From assembly GCA_031308135.1 (NCBI GenBank), contig JAHLJT010009355.1, positions 9,951,660 to 10,015,659 on the forward strand: DNA of 64,000 nucleotides. Reading direction: 5' to 3'. Below the pieces are notes generated by a model. It saw nothing but the letters and a program-made list of their open reading frames with translations, made no database searches and had not been told where the DNA came from. This document shows, piece after piece, positions 23,738-36,400 of the stretch. This stretch comes from Acheta domesticus. Taxonomy: Eukaryota > Arthropoda > Insecta > Orthoptera > Gryllidae. The translations under genes were made by a program, and so were the position numbers. Numbering within the stretch: position 1 is the first letter of the stretch; each line of letters begins with the position of its first letter.

Positions 23738-24520
23738 CAGAGGTTTCCATCATTTTTTGGACTTTTCGCCCCCTGTAGAAGGAAAAAATTCCAAGGCCCC
23801 TCCTCCTCCAGTCCACAGCATTTCATTTTATATTAAATATCAAAATAGTGTAGAGGATTATCTGCTTATAATTTATATTTTTATTCAAATATTAAAAATC
23901 ATAAAGTAGAAATTAATACAACGACAACCAAATATACCTGTACAATAAAATTATTTAAATTGATTTTCAGGAATAACACCAAACCAAAAAGAAGAAATAA
24001 TACATTGAGATGAACACGAAATTAATAATATTTAAAAAAAGCTAATGAGATGGTTGACGCTGGTGGAGTTTTAAAATTTGTTAATGACTGTTTCCCACTT
24101 TATAATAAAAATCGCACATCGCCATGTTCAGTGTTATGTAGTTTGCTCCCCTTCTTGGCAATAAATTAGTTACTGCTAGCAAATAGGAATTTCTTTCTCT
24201 AAAAAAAACTTTAGCATGGTATTAAAGAGGATTCTAATTTTGTTTTAGTATCCAAATTTTTAGCAAATTATAAGGAAAAGATTCCCGGACTGCCGCAAAC
24301 GTAATCTTACCTCCGCTCATGAGAGCAATATTTGGAAACCATTCTTTAATTTTTTTAAATATTCTAAATGTATTTTTTAATACTTCGGCGTTGAGAGGAG
24401 GGGTTACCCCTTTTATCTGCCTCAATGACTCCCACCCATTTGCCTCTGGATCCACTTCAGTTCTCACGAAAGTCTCCAGGGTCTACTGGGAGACGGTGTC
24501 GCCGCCGTTGGAAATCTATG
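23738..24520 (-). mobile_element. hAT-type element, internally deleted
   Basis: Ends CAGAGGTTTCCATC and CATAGATTTCCAAC (minus strand) match at most positions. The 8-bp flanks CCTTAGAC (23730-23737) and CTTTAGAT (24521-24528) match at 6 of 8. A 77-codon open frame on the minus strand (24467-24234) may be a piece of transposase, but I cannot assign it to a domain. Confidence 0.65.
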
Positions 24521-24639
24521 CTTTAGATTGATCAACACGGTCGTTAAGTCGATTCTCGTACGTTGCTTGCTACCGTGAGAGCAGTAAACCCATCAATATG
24601 TGGGGTGAGTCTTATGTTTTGAATATTGTGATGTTAATA

Positions 24640-24910
24640 GTCAAATGGTGTTGGAGGGTGGTGGCGGGTGTGAAGGGTGTGGTGGTGATTGGTGGTGGTG
24701 GTGGTGGTAGTGATTGGTGGTGGTGGTGGTGATGATTGGTGGTGATGATGATGGTGGTGGTGGTAATGGGGTGGTTTTGGTGGAGGAGGAGGTGTTAGTG
24801 GTGAAATGGTATAGGAGTGTGACGGCGGGTGTGGTGGGTGTGGTAGGGGCGGTGCGGGGCGGGGTGGGGCGGGGCGAGGCGGGTGGGGGCGGGGCGGGTG
24901 GGGGCGGGGC
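24640..24910 (+). repeat. GGT/GGC low-complexity tract
   Basis: GGTGGT and GATGATGG repeats pass into GGGGCGGGGC. Open frames across it are compositional. Confidence 0.9.
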
Positions 24911-25110
24911 GCGGGAGGCGTGCCGCCCGCCGGCGCCCACTGGCAGAGGGCCAGCGCTGCTGTGCGTCAACCTCCGGCCCCAGCACAATCCCCGACGCGA
25001 TTATTTTCATCGCTTTCATCGGGCCCGGGATCGCGACCTCGTCTGCTCCTCAGTCCCGCCGCCCACATCCCTCCCCCTCCCCCAATCTCGGCCCCACCTC
25101 TACCCTCATT
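24911..25110. other. CpG-rich patch
   Basis: GC-rich, with several overlapping open frames and no known domain. Confidence 0.45.
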
Positions 25111-27790
25111 CGTAGTTAGGTATCTGATTGACGCCTGTGCAGATGATGCTCAAGTGATAACCTTCAACAATTTTTGAGTTCATTGTAGTTATTGTGGTCT
25201 CTATGAAAGTGCCTTGGTGTCATACAAATGTCTACCTCGTTTCCTTATCCGAATCTACAACCTATTATTGAGCCTTGGCCTCTTTGATGATGGCGCTCCA
25301 TCTTTCTGTTTTTCTTTATATTCTCAGCTTTTGATGTTAAATATGTCTACACCTTTCAAGGACTAATCATCTCTATTTTGGTCTTATATATTTTTTTTTA
25401 ATTAATGTTTCAAATGAGGTGAGGGTCAGATTTTTAGTGAGATATCCTTGATAGATGTGCCAACAAATAAAGCTTATTGGATTTCGCAAACTCGTAGTAA
25501 TATGGCTGATAGCGCTCATCATTATATTTTACTCTCTGAACATATACTGTATTCTTGATTTCGAACTGCTATTTTTCTTTTGTATGTTACGAGTCTCTAA
25601 CGTACATGGATTCACAAATCGAATCGAACCTTCTTATATTTTTACATGTACAAGCTCTCAATGCTGACACTTAGCTTTCACTGCTGGTTGTGATGTAAAC
25701 ATCGCGGAGGGATCCATTTCAATACTTTGTAAGACACTATGATATGGCCAGGGCAAACTGGTGAAAATTAAACTATCGTCTAACGCATTGTTCATGACGG
25801 AAGTCTTGGACCTGATCTGTGATTTCGTCGCCAATATCCCGGCAGGAAAATCTCACTAAGGCGGAGTCTATTACATCTTATTTTATTAGAACTACGGAAT
25901 CTCTGCCCGACTCGGTGCTGCAAGGGTCTGGGGCAACTTTTATGCTCGTAATGCCCAAGACTGCAGTTCGATTAGGCTTGGGCAGAGATTATTTCAACAT
26001 GTTGCGTTTTTGGGTTATCATACCTCTAAGTATTCAGATAAAACTTCTCTTTGTAAGCAAATTGATCACACGGAAGAGTGCGAGTTGTGGCATATTTAAA
26101 GTTCGTGTGGAGGAGTGCAGAAAGCTCAAATTTATTTATAATACGCGGGTTGGAGTAGAAGTCGTGGCAACTATTTTTTTTCTAAAAGAAATGTCATCGG
26201 ATCGCGAAATTTCATTTATATCTCGAAAGAAATGCTGCAGTACGGTGTGTTTACATCAACAGATAGCTCTGTAAGTGTCTCTATTAGAACATAGAGCAAC
26301 TTGAAATCAGTTGTCCGTCTACCGCCGTGCGAGGTGAATATAACATGTTTCCAGCAGCGCTCGCAAGAGAAACCATGAAAGGAATGCCCGAGAATGTGAC
26401 AGGGAATTGGTGGAAGCTAATGGAATCTTCCCTTCCATACCGGACAGCCGCGAGATGCGCAGGAGAGTTTCTGCAAAGATGCGCAGCAACCAATCAGCAA
26501 CGCACGTGACGACCTGTGAGTGTGCGGATCAGTGTGATGTGCGGTAATCGAGCATCTACCTAATCAGACTTTTCGTGAAGTCGTATTCTCTAAAATGCCT
26601 TAGAACATGAAACGAGTACGGTCATTTCATATACCTTAATAAATATGATAAATTCAATTTTTGTGTGTTGGTAAATGCCCAAGCACTTAGTTTATACCTT
26701 GTCTATTCATGTGTGTATTTTAAAATTTTCCATCCTTACTCATATTATCACAGAAAAAATATTTGCCATGACTTCTGCCCCAACCCTCGTATATTTTACA
26801 AATATAATAGATATAGAACGAAGATGCAACCCGCAACACACTACAACCCACCAGCATCATGCACAACTTCAAACGTTGCGTTGTAGAGCCTTAAAAGCAG
26901 CTTTTTCGTGTTCCGTAGGGGCACGAGTTTTATTTTGATTGCCCTATTCTACAAAATGAAATTTTTGACGTTCTATTCCAGGATTAGCGTTTAAGAGATA
27001 CTCCATTCTATATTTACATTCATGTACATGAAAGGCATGTTATTAAAAATTGTAGTAATAAGTGAAATAATACTTTTAGCGCGCATGCTATGTTAGTGTT
27101 TACAAAAGTTCGTAGTGATAATGTCATTTTATCTAAACATAATATTACAGAAAAACAGGGATACTTTCGGCAGTATATTATTTGACGTCTGAAGGACGTC
27201 AACCTCGGTTGAACCTCAACCTCTGTTGATGGTTGAGGTCAGGAGACCAATTTCCGTCGCAATTCTCAGCCATGCAAGAGGGGGACGAAGCCCAATGATC
27301 TCTCAGTTGGTGCATCGCTGATATTAATTCGAAATAATATTCTGCAATAATTCAAAAATAAATTATTTTAAAAAGCTGATCTTTCGCACTCAAAATACTT
27401 CTTTTAGAACTTTAAAATATTGTTCAAGAATGGAATATAGGCCTAAAATTAGAGTATTAGGTATCCTTTTACGTGCAAGAATGTGCGAAAAGTTTGCACG
27501 AGTTCAGCTAGCCTGTAGTAATTGATCTCTCATAATCAATCCCTCATGATAGCCACAACAAGTCTTGAGTAGAAGGCACTGGTAATACCATTTCTGTAAA
27601 CACCTGCCCTGGAAAGTGAAGGGTACAAAAGCGCAGAGCTCCTCCCTCACGTACGCTCTGGGATCGAATATGGCATTCAACATCATTATCACCATCGTCA
27701 TTGAGCAATCCGCCATGATAGCCTCCCATCACTTTGAACGAACGTTTCGACGAGTTAGTGCAGCGTGATTTTGAAACACGCGAGTAAATC
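25111..27790. other. AT-rich interval, nothing recognised
   Basis: No supported gene. At 27195-27240 a short hairpin-like string (GGACGTCAACCTCGG, CAACCTCTGTTGATGGTTG) stands out weakly. Confidence 0.5.
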
Positions 27791-28100
27791 ATTCCGGCGC
27801 TGTCAGCGTGCTGCCGTTGACGGGCGCCGGGGGCGGGTGGGGGGTGGGGGGCGGTGCGATCCGATTCGCCCCCAGCATTCCATCGCCTGAGCTTTTAATT
27901 AACCGCGGGCGCGTTCGGAACGCGCAGCCTCGCGCGCTCTACCGGCGGTGGCGGGAAACTTGTGCCTCATTCGCGATCGGTCGCGCTCTCTCCCGACTCC
28001 TGTTTGTTGCCACCGTCGCTGACACTTTCGCTGCCAATTTTAGCGATTTAAACACTCGTATTTCATGCGGGTTAGCACTGCCCGTGCCGGGGAATAAATT
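27791..28100. other. CpG-rich patch
   Basis: GGGCGGG-type tract and dense CpG (27820-27990). A possible promoter island of an unseen gene; no coding match. Confidence 0.45.
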
Positions 28101-29168
28101 TTTTTTAAGCGGTCTCTTTGCTGCTGCTTGGCTGTTGGAAGTTACGTTGCATAGCTATGGCTTAGAACTCTTTTTCTTTTGGACAGAAATCTCGTAAATA
28201 TGCTGTACTTCGTCTGTGATTTGGTGCAGCGTGTTTTGCCATCGGTTCGACGAATATTTTAACCCAGTTATTGTCGAAAAGTGCTCATCAGCGCTTTATG
28301 CTGTTGCAGAGCAGCGCGGGAGCTCATTATTTTTTATCAAAGTCAAATTACGTACGTTATACGAAAATAATTAACTGACCTAGAATACCGTTCGAAGTAT
28401 TTTAAATCTTACTGTACTGAACGTCATGATGTTACAGTGATGATGACAATGCAGTCATTAAATAAACAGTATTACATTATAAGGTTACTTGCCGGGAGCT
28501 TTATTCGGTGAATGCATTAGTAGCAAAAAGCGTTCGGCCTCACTTTAATCTTTGTTGCGTGTAATTAACCTTGATGCCTCTTCGATATGTGAATATTATC
28601 AAGGGATTAGTTTCCAAACGCAATTTTCTACTCTGCCACACTTTCATACTACATTAAAGAAAACAAATGTCATCAAAGAACGTAGGTCAGAGGGAAGTTT
28701 TAATTAACGAATGTGAACACTAACAGGATGTTCGGTCATTATTGGTCATAGCCATTGACCTTCCTTTAAAGTTATTTGGTAAATACTCCTTTTTTGAGAA
28801 GCGTGCAAAAGAGAGAGAAAATGTGTTTAAACATGGCGGCAATGCCATTCAAAATAGAGATTCGTTCATCTTGAACTACTCGTGGTGATGTTTTTCTTCC
28901 TGCACATGACGTATTCGCGCACGTTTTCTTGAGCCCTCTCTTCAGTAGTTGAGGAGTGGGGAATTTGGTTATTTTCACAAAAGGAATTTTAGATCAAATT
29001 TGTAGATCGTCTTTCCATGTAAAATAGTTTCTATTACACAGGAGCGAACATTTCTGGTTATCAGAGTTTGTATACAACGGTCGTTGCTATTATTTATTCT
29101 TACTTCAACTAATGTTGGCAAAGGAATAGGGGTAGGTTTTCCGGGGCTCAAGAAAATGTGCGCGTGTA
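28101..29168. other. AT-rich interval, nothing recognised
   Basis: No supported feature. Confidence 0.5.
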
Positions 29169-29416
29169 CAGTAGTGCTCAATAAAACCGCATCACGTAAA
29201 TAAAATGTGCATTCTGTATTTTCTTGTTATATAGATCTTTTAGATTTTAAGCCAAAGTTAGTAGAAATTGGTAATTTTATGTGGATTTACGATGTTTTCG
29301 ATTCCATTACTTTCAATAACTCACTCGGTTTTCGCAAATCAAGTGACGTAGTTTCAGGATTATATGGCAGATTACAACTGTGAGCGAGTTGATGCGGTTT
29401 TTTTGAGCACTACTGC
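29169..29416. mobile_element. Tc1/mariner-like MITE
   Basis: Inverted ends CAGTAGTGCTCAATAAAACC and the complement of GGTTTTTTTGAGCACTACTG enclose about 200 bp. TA precedes the left end; the right flank is no longer TA. Confidence 0.7.
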
Positions 29417-29459
29417 TCATCCGAACTCCCTCCATGTTCGAGTAGTATGAATTTAATAC

Positions 29460-29770
29460 TGCTGATACGCGAATGATACCCGGAGCGAACGCCCTACCGC
29501 TCGCGGGGATTTTGCACTGTGGCCGTGGGTTCGTGGAACAACTCTTGCCCCGCTCCCCCGCCTGTCGCCCTCTCCTGTCGGAATGCGCCGGCGCCCTGTC
29601 GGAATGGGGTGCGGGCGTTTTCAACTCAACGCGTCCGCGGGCGGCACGCGCGGAACGGCGGAAGCCGGCGGCACCGGAAGTTTTTGGATCCAGCGCAGAA
29701 GCAAGTGCAGTTCTCCTTTGCAACAGCGCGGGAGGGCAAGGTAAAGAACGAACGCCCGAGGAAGTCCTGA
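29460..29770. other. CpG-rich patch
   Basis: GC-rich with overlapping open frames on both strands, none recognisable. Confidence 0.45.
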
Positions 29771-30546
29771 GATGTCATTAATAGACATCGGATGTTTAGG
29801 CACTAAAAAATCGTCTTTTAGGCGCCTAAAAGGGCACTGAAAATGTCAAGAATAAGGAGAAAAAAGGCGCTGTCATAAATTACATTCACAACAAAATTAA
29901 AAATTATTTGTAAAACTCCTTACATATTTACAACTTTTCTACATTTTATTCTTAATAGTTTCCATGGCATTATATTATCAGTAACTTTTCAAGGATCGCA
30001 ATTTCAAATCTGCGACGATTGGGAGACAAAATCAGTTTGAATACAGTTAAGGATTTCTGGACACCTACTAATGTGTCTGGCATATATTTTAGAAGTCCAA
30101 CATTAGCAACACTGAAACCTTCTGAAAATTTACATTTATTTCCACTCAAAAGGAACATGGCTAGTATTTATGAAATAGGGAAATGGAGAAAATATGTTGG
30201 TATCCTCACAGGAATTCTCTCGTATTTGAAAATATAAATACGTGAATTGAAGATTTCGTAATGACTGGTCAGATTGGACCATGGCCGAGTTTTTGATATC
30301 TTAGCATTGTATATAAAAATAATACATAAAAGGCAAAAACTTGCAATAATTCTAAGAAAAGGCATTTTTTAAAAAAAAGGCATTTATGCTAAAATAAGCA
30401 AAAATAAGCACTATAAAACTTGGTCATATGTCATCATTTGTCATGATTCGTGCACATATAATTATCAGCATTTAAATAAGTTCCCAAGAAACAAATAGGC
30501 ATTTCGCTAAACATCCGATGGCTAGTCATTAAACTTAAAATTAACA
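29771..30546. other. AT-rich interval, nothing recognised
   Basis: CATCGGATGT near 29786 recurs in inverted sense (ACATCCGATG) near 30511, so the whole of about 29780-30525 may be one degraded element. I cannot classify it. Confidence 0.4.
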
Positions 30547-30646
30547 GGAAGGAGAGGGGGCACTATCATCCAATCGGGAACTTCAATAGGAAAATTTGAA
30601 GTCGTAACGACGTTCCCGATTGGGTGAGTGTCCCCAGTCTCCTTCT
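30547..30646. mobile_element. Small foldback MITE
   Basis: About 100 bp of inverted repeat: GGAAGGAGAGGGGGCAC with CCAATCGGGAAC on one arm and the complement on the other. Confidence 0.75.
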
Positions 30647-30665
30647 AGCTCGCGATCTTGAACGG

Positions 30666-30891
30666 GCTTGGGTTTTTATTTCTTGGCGCGTGGGGGCGTG
30701 TCTTCACGATGGAATATCCCGCAGGTATTTCGCGTCGTTCTCAGTGGTACCGCTGGGAGTCGCATGATCGCGACTGTATCGAGCAGTGTTGACAATCATA
30801 CGACTCCTAGCGGCACGATTGAGAACGACGCGAAATACCGTGAGATATTCCATCGTGAAGACAAGCCCCCATGCGCCAAGAAATAAAAGCA
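30666..30891. mobile_element. Foldback MITE (TTTCTTGGCGC family)
   Basis: Ends share GGTTTTTATTTCTTGGCGC in inverted sense. The arms hold GATGGAATAT, TTTCGCGTCGTTCTC and GATCGCGACTG around a centre near 30785. Closely related to the copy at 33496-33723. Confidence 0.85.
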
Positions 30892-31191
30892 CGTATACAT
30901 TTAATTTGAAGTTTAACGTTGCATATAGATATCTTTCTGACATTTCCTGAGGAAAATCAGTGTATGTGCGTGTGTTTGTGTGTGTGAAACAAGGAATAAA
31001 GGAACTTTTTCACTTGTTTGCGCATTTTGTTGATATCGTAATGCATATTCAATCAAATGAATATATTTCTTCACATTCAAAATCATACATACATTGAAAG
31101 AATATAATAAAACGTTAATACGATAATTATAAATATACAAATTACAAATATACAAATTTGAAAAAACATATTTAAAAGCTTACATATTATG

Positions 31192-32090
31192 ATATTGTTC
31201 TTAATATTGTTGAATGGCTTTTCTTGGTTTAGGGAATCTCGTTTCTTGATCGAATTCGATACATTTGCACTGTTATATTATGCTGCAGAGTTATTCACTG
31301 CGTAAAATTTGATTTTAATTAAAAATTCAGTTGAGTGTATCTGAATAAGACATCTGTGTTTCATAAATCACTGAGGCACCTTGGCTACTCAGTAAAGTGG
31401 TACGCGTAATTTTCACTGCATAGAAATCGCACATTTAATTTTGAAATCTTAGAATGATCACAATTCTCTTGATCACTATCAAATTGTAGTTGAAGAATCA
31501 TCAATACAAAACAGCCCTTAATTTAACGAGATATTAATTTTGGTTTTATGTTGGCGACCCTGTTTTTCACGTGACTGGTGCTCTGTAAATGTAGAGCGTC
31601 GTTTCCTCGCGGTTATTTTTGTAAGTTTCTTGAAAAACATCGAAAGGCTTGCTTTTTTGATATTGTTCAGTATTATTTTTGCGTGACACTTCTTGTATGA
31701 GATAAACCCATTTCTTGTTGGAATTCAATACATTTGTACTGAAAGATACAAGAGTTATTCACTGTGTAGACTTCGATTTCAATAATAATTTCAGTTGGCT
31801 GTAACTAAATAAGACATCTGTGTTTTGATAAACCACTGAATCATCTTGGTTGTCCAGAAGGCGAGTGGCAGTGCGGATACTTCTTTTTAACTGTACAGAA
31901 ATTACACTTCAATATTAAAATATTAGAACGGTCATCACAATTCTTGGTCCTTATCAGAGTTTTAGTAGAAGAATCATCAATAAAACACTAATTTAATCAG
32001 ATATTATAATAGTTTTTGTTCTACCCTCTACGAACCTGTTTCTTGCGCGACTGGTGCACTGTAAATAAATGGCAGAGCGTTGTTTCCTCG
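31192..32090. repeat. Two diverged direct repeats of about 430 bp
   Basis: 31192-31625 and about 31660-32090 share ordered blocks such as AAGACATCTGTGTTT, ACATTTG, GAGTTATTCACTG, GACTGGTG and CGTTTCCTCG. The offset is about 475 bp. No coding content is seen. Confidence 0.75.
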
Positions 32091-32618
32091 TGGGCGGAGA
32101 TAGGGATGTGACATCTATGTCGACGTTTTCAAGACCTCAATGTTTTCAAAACATTCATTTTTTGAAGCTGATGTTTTTTTTAGCATCTATGTTTAGTATT
32201 TGATATTTACCATAGTGGTCGATATTTTTGAGATAAGAAAAGGCTGTCATAATAAAATTCTATAATAATTTTCATATATCCATAAACTGAGTATTCTTCA
32301 GACCTAATGTTACGAAGGGGTGAAAAATAAATAAGGTCGTGTTTTCGTCAATGAAAAAGTCAGTATAAGAATTATTAGCCAGTTTTTGAATTATCTAGTC
32401 TGATAATCAAAATTTTGTTCATTGTTGTGGTGATTTTCTGACTTCGTTTCGTCAGTTAAATCTCGATTAAAAATTGATGAGACTTCTTTCAAATTAAATC
32501 TCTTTCACATGAGCTTCAATAGTTATTTCATCCTGTTTTAAAAACATTGATGATTTTTGGGTCGACGTTTTACTTTTGGCAGGGGTGCTTCGTCGGCGAT
32601 GTCGCACGCCTTATAGTG
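32091..32618. other. AT-rich interval, nothing recognised
   Basis: No supported feature. It lies beyond the stop codon of the SOD gene on the same strand and could hold 3' UTR sequence. Confidence 0.45.
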
Positions 32619-33172
32619 CGAGTTTTCTAACTCTGCCCCTCAAGCCCCTATGGCCACGATGGAATTACACGGCATTTCGCCGTCTTTCTCGGCCGTGCCG
32701 CTAGAAGTCGTATAATCGCAAGCAATGCTTGATATGATCGCCATCATGCGATGTCTAGCGGCAAGACGACTATGTCATCGTATTTCGCGTCTTTATCGGT
32801 CGTGCCGCTAGAAGTCGCATAATCGCAAGCAGTGCTTGATACGGTCGCGATCATGCGATATCTATCGGCACGACCAAGAAAGACGCGAACTACCGCGACA
32901 CATTCCATCGTGAAGACGGGCCTTGAGACGCAAGGCTAGAAAATATAGTGCGAGTTTTCTAATTCTGCTCCTCAAGCTCCAATGGACGTTGGAACATCAC
33001 ACGACATTTCGGGCGTTTCTCCGTCATGCCGCTAGAAGTCGCATGTTCGCAAGCAGTGCTTGATACAGGTCGCGATCATGCGATATCTGGCGGCACATCT
33101 GAGAACGTCTCGAAATATCGTGACATATTCCATCGTGAAGACGGGCCTTGAGAGGCCAAGCTAGAAGAATCT
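32619..33172. mobile_element. Cluster of related foldback MITEs
   Basis: At least two units (32619-32945 and 32946-33172) share GTGCGAGTTTTCTA ends, GCCGCTAGAAGTCGCAT, GCAAGCAGTGCTTGATA and CGTGAAGACGGGCCTTGAGA. The first unit seems to contain a partial duplication of one arm. The cluster begins about 35 bp beyond the SOD stop codon. Confidence 0.8.
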
Positions 33173-33206
33173 TAGTACGCCGTGCGCGTGGGTGTGGGGT
33201 GGGGTG

Positions 33207-33470
33207 TCAGTATCGCTGCGTGACGACGCAGCAGGCGAGTCGCGCGCCGGCGTTGCCCGTGCGCCGGCTCTCGTCGTCGCCGCCCTTGCCCAGGTCGTCG
33301 GCCTTGGCGTGCACCACGAAGGCGCGCCCCACGGCGAAGCCCTCGGCGCCGGCCTCCAGGCTCAGCATGTCGCCCACCACGTCCACGCTCGCCACGCCCG
33401 CGCCGTCCGCCTCGATGTTGCCCAGGTCGCCCGCGTGCCGCGACGCGTCCAGCGGACCGCCGTGCGTTTG
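33207..33470 (-). CDS. SOD exon 5 (zinc ligands, active-site Arg, stop)
   Basis: Acceptor GTGACAG starts 264 nt ending in TGA at 33209-33207. The exon encodes THGGP and RHAGDLGN (zinc ligands), VVHAKADDLGKGG (copper ligand) and GNAGARLACC (active-site Arg and disulfide Cys). The product ends in VVTQRY. MITE sequence lies 25 nt upstream of the acceptor side and about 35 nt beyond the stop codon. Confidence 0.93.
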   Translation of the reverse strand, partial: QTHGGPLDASRHAGDLGNIEADGAGVASVDVVGDMLSLEAGAEGFAVGRAFVVHAKADDLGKGGDDESRRTGNAGARLACCVVTQRY

Positions 33471-36400
33471 CTGTCACAAACACAATCACATGATACTTGG
33501 GTTTTTCTTTCTTGGAGCACGGGGGTGTATTAATAAAGTGGAATATCTCACGGTATTTCGCGACGTATCCGTAGTGCCGCCAGGAGTCGCATGATCGTCA
33601 GCACTGGTCGATACAGTCGCGATCATGAGACTCATAGCGGCACAACCCGAGAACGACGCGAAATACCGTGACATATTCCATTTTATTGATACCCCCCCAT
33701 GCGCCAAGAAAGAACAACCGAAGTATACACAACAACAAACAATCACATGAATCAAACTTTCTCGCATCAAAATGGCGCATATTTTGTCCCGTCAAAATTG
33801 TGGTGCAGGTGTCGTCACAAAGAGATATCTTACATTGTATGTCAAAATTTGTGATATTAAAGAGGTCGCTGATGACCATTGTAGTTATAAAGCGACCTAA
33901 AATAAAATTAATTAAAAAAAGAGATATTTTGTTGACAAAAATGTGGTACAGATATATTGTCAAAAATGTGGTACAGATATATTGTCAAAAATGTGGTACA
34001 GATGTTTTTCATTAAAACTGTTGGTCAGGTTTTACGTCATAGAAATGTTGGTAAGATTTTGTCGTAAAAATGTTGGTCAGGTATTGTGATAAAAAATGTG
34101 GGCTAAATTTTATGTCTTCAAAGATGGGGGTCAGGTTTTATGTCGTGAAAATGGGGGTCAGGTTTTATGTCGTCAAAAATGGGGGGTCAGGTTTTATGTT
34201 GCCAAAGTGTGGCGCATATTTTATATTGTCAGAAAAGCGGCGACAATTTTTATTGGCAAAAATGTCTTGAGTATTTTATATTGTAAAAAAATATGTTTTT
34301 GCCTCAAAAATATTACCCAACATTTTTGATTTCTTTTTATGTTTATTGTGGGATTAATTTAACAAAGAGATAAGTATAATTCGAATGCCTTAAATGTATT
34401 TAAAATGTTTGCAACCTTTCAAGAAAAATATTCATGTGAATAGAGAAAAAGAAAAAAATATTCCTTAGATATTGTTGCTTCCATCTGATAGAATACAAGC
34501 TGTTATATACATTTTTGATGTTTACCTAAAATTTCATCTTTTTCAACAAATTTGATTTTCTCTCATTCACTTTTTGCTCTCGGTGTTTTATTTTGCTTAT
34601 TAATTACTTTACCTTCTCTTTATATCGCGCTACTAAATCCATTAACATCAAAAACGTTTAAAAATAAAATTACTTTTGAATTCCTGTTTGTAAGTGCAAC
34701 TTGATTTATCTAAACGCAAGTATATTTTTAAAATATGAAATTTAATTTATTGTTTGTAAATTTATCACTTTCCTTGCTCTCTGTTCTGTCATTCCCGCTT
34801 GAGAGCACGAATTTATATAACAGCGCGGGGGACATAAAACCTTCATTCTAGATGCTCTATCTGCCCCCTTGTTACTCTGTGAACGGAACTATCCCAGATA
34901 TTTTCTTGCGACAGAGAGACGCAGAGGCGTGCCAATCTGCCGATAATATTTTGTCACGATATCTCGTTTTCTCTTGCATGTGAACACCTCGGTTAACCTC
35001 AAAAGCGAAACTAGTATATAATCCGAGCAAGACTTTTGTTGATGATATGAACACATTTTTTCCTGAGTCAAATGTGAGGAAATAGTTAATTTATGAAAAA
35101 AGTGGCAAAAGTGACGTTTTATTTTGCGAGAAGGAAATGTTGTGACAAGAGGCCGACAGGTCGAGTGGCGCAATCCCAGGAGCAAAATAAAATCACTTTT
35201 TACCACGTGGACATACACTATTTTTTAGAGAGCCTTACTGACATTCATTTATTTTTATTCAAGTGTACAAATCACTTCATGGACATTAAGATTAGCAAAA
35301 GCTGACGCGATCAGACGAAAGTATTTTGTTTTCTTTGTTGCATTCACAGATTAATCTAAACAGTTGAATCTTACTTCGAGCACTAAAAATTGAATTTTTT
35401 AGTGCTAAAAATTGAATTTTTTAGGGCTAAAAATTGAATTTTTTCGTACGCTGTGCATGCCATAAAAGTAACTGTTTTTACTAGTGGCTGTCTAAAAAAT
35501 CTGTTAATGTAAATCAATCCAAAATGAATAATTGATGAAGTATAAATGAAGGAGTCTATATGTGAAATGAATGAGTACATATGTATAAATGAATGAGTAA
35601 ATTGCTAGAAGAACGTTTAGCACAAGAGGACATTGTGAGAGAAAAAAGGCTGTGGTGCGGCGCACTGACGTTGTGCGGGTTGAAGTGCGGGCCGGCCGCC
35701 TTGCAGTCGTCGGCCGTGTCGGGGTCGCGGTGCACGTGGAAGCCGTGGCGCCCGGGGCTCAGGCCGTACACCGTGCCGGCCACGCGCACGCCCGCGCCCG
35801 GCGCCGCCTGCGTCAGCCGCAGCTCCCCGGACACTGCAACAGCACGCGCAAGTGCCATCGGGAGTGGACTTCTAAATGCAATGGCTCGTAAAAAACAAAT
35901 AAAATATATTAAAAATAATATATCGTCGTGGTAAGCGCAATATGTCGTAGGTCAAAAAAATTTTTTTTTTGTTTATTACACCGTTGTGATCAGTCAAGAG
36001 GACTACATCAGTTGCAATAGGTCGTAAGACAAGGGAGTAATAGAAAACCGAATAGCAAGCTTCTATATCTGTGAAAGCGACTGTCAAGATATGGACAGGT
36101 AGGAACGTTTTCGTTCTCCCTGTAAGCTGCGGTAGATTTGACATACGACCTATTGCGGTTACCACGACGATATTATCTAACCAGTTCATAATATTAAGCT
36201 TTATTTCCTTAAGTTCCTGTTTTGAAAATGAGCGACCTTAGGAGCAAGTTACTTAAGTTATGAATGTATAATGTTATGATACAAAATAAGACAATCAGGT
36301 TAATTTTTGGAACACCTTTATTACGGCGGCTCAGGTATTTGACATGCATGCGATAAACGCTGTCGGCTGTTCGGTTTACCGCTAATTCTCGACAATTTTC

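Larger units (their letters stand above)
33471..35669 (-). other. SOD intron 4 (2.2 kb)
   Basis: It contains a MITE (33496-33723), a degraded tandem array (33770-34300) and a short 24-bp triplication (35380-35440). The rest, about 34330-35370, is AT-rich with nothing recognisable. Confidence 0.75.

Noticed and set aside
33770..34300. CRISPR-like array
   Set aside because: Units are adjacent and diverged without unique spacers, in a eukaryotic intron.
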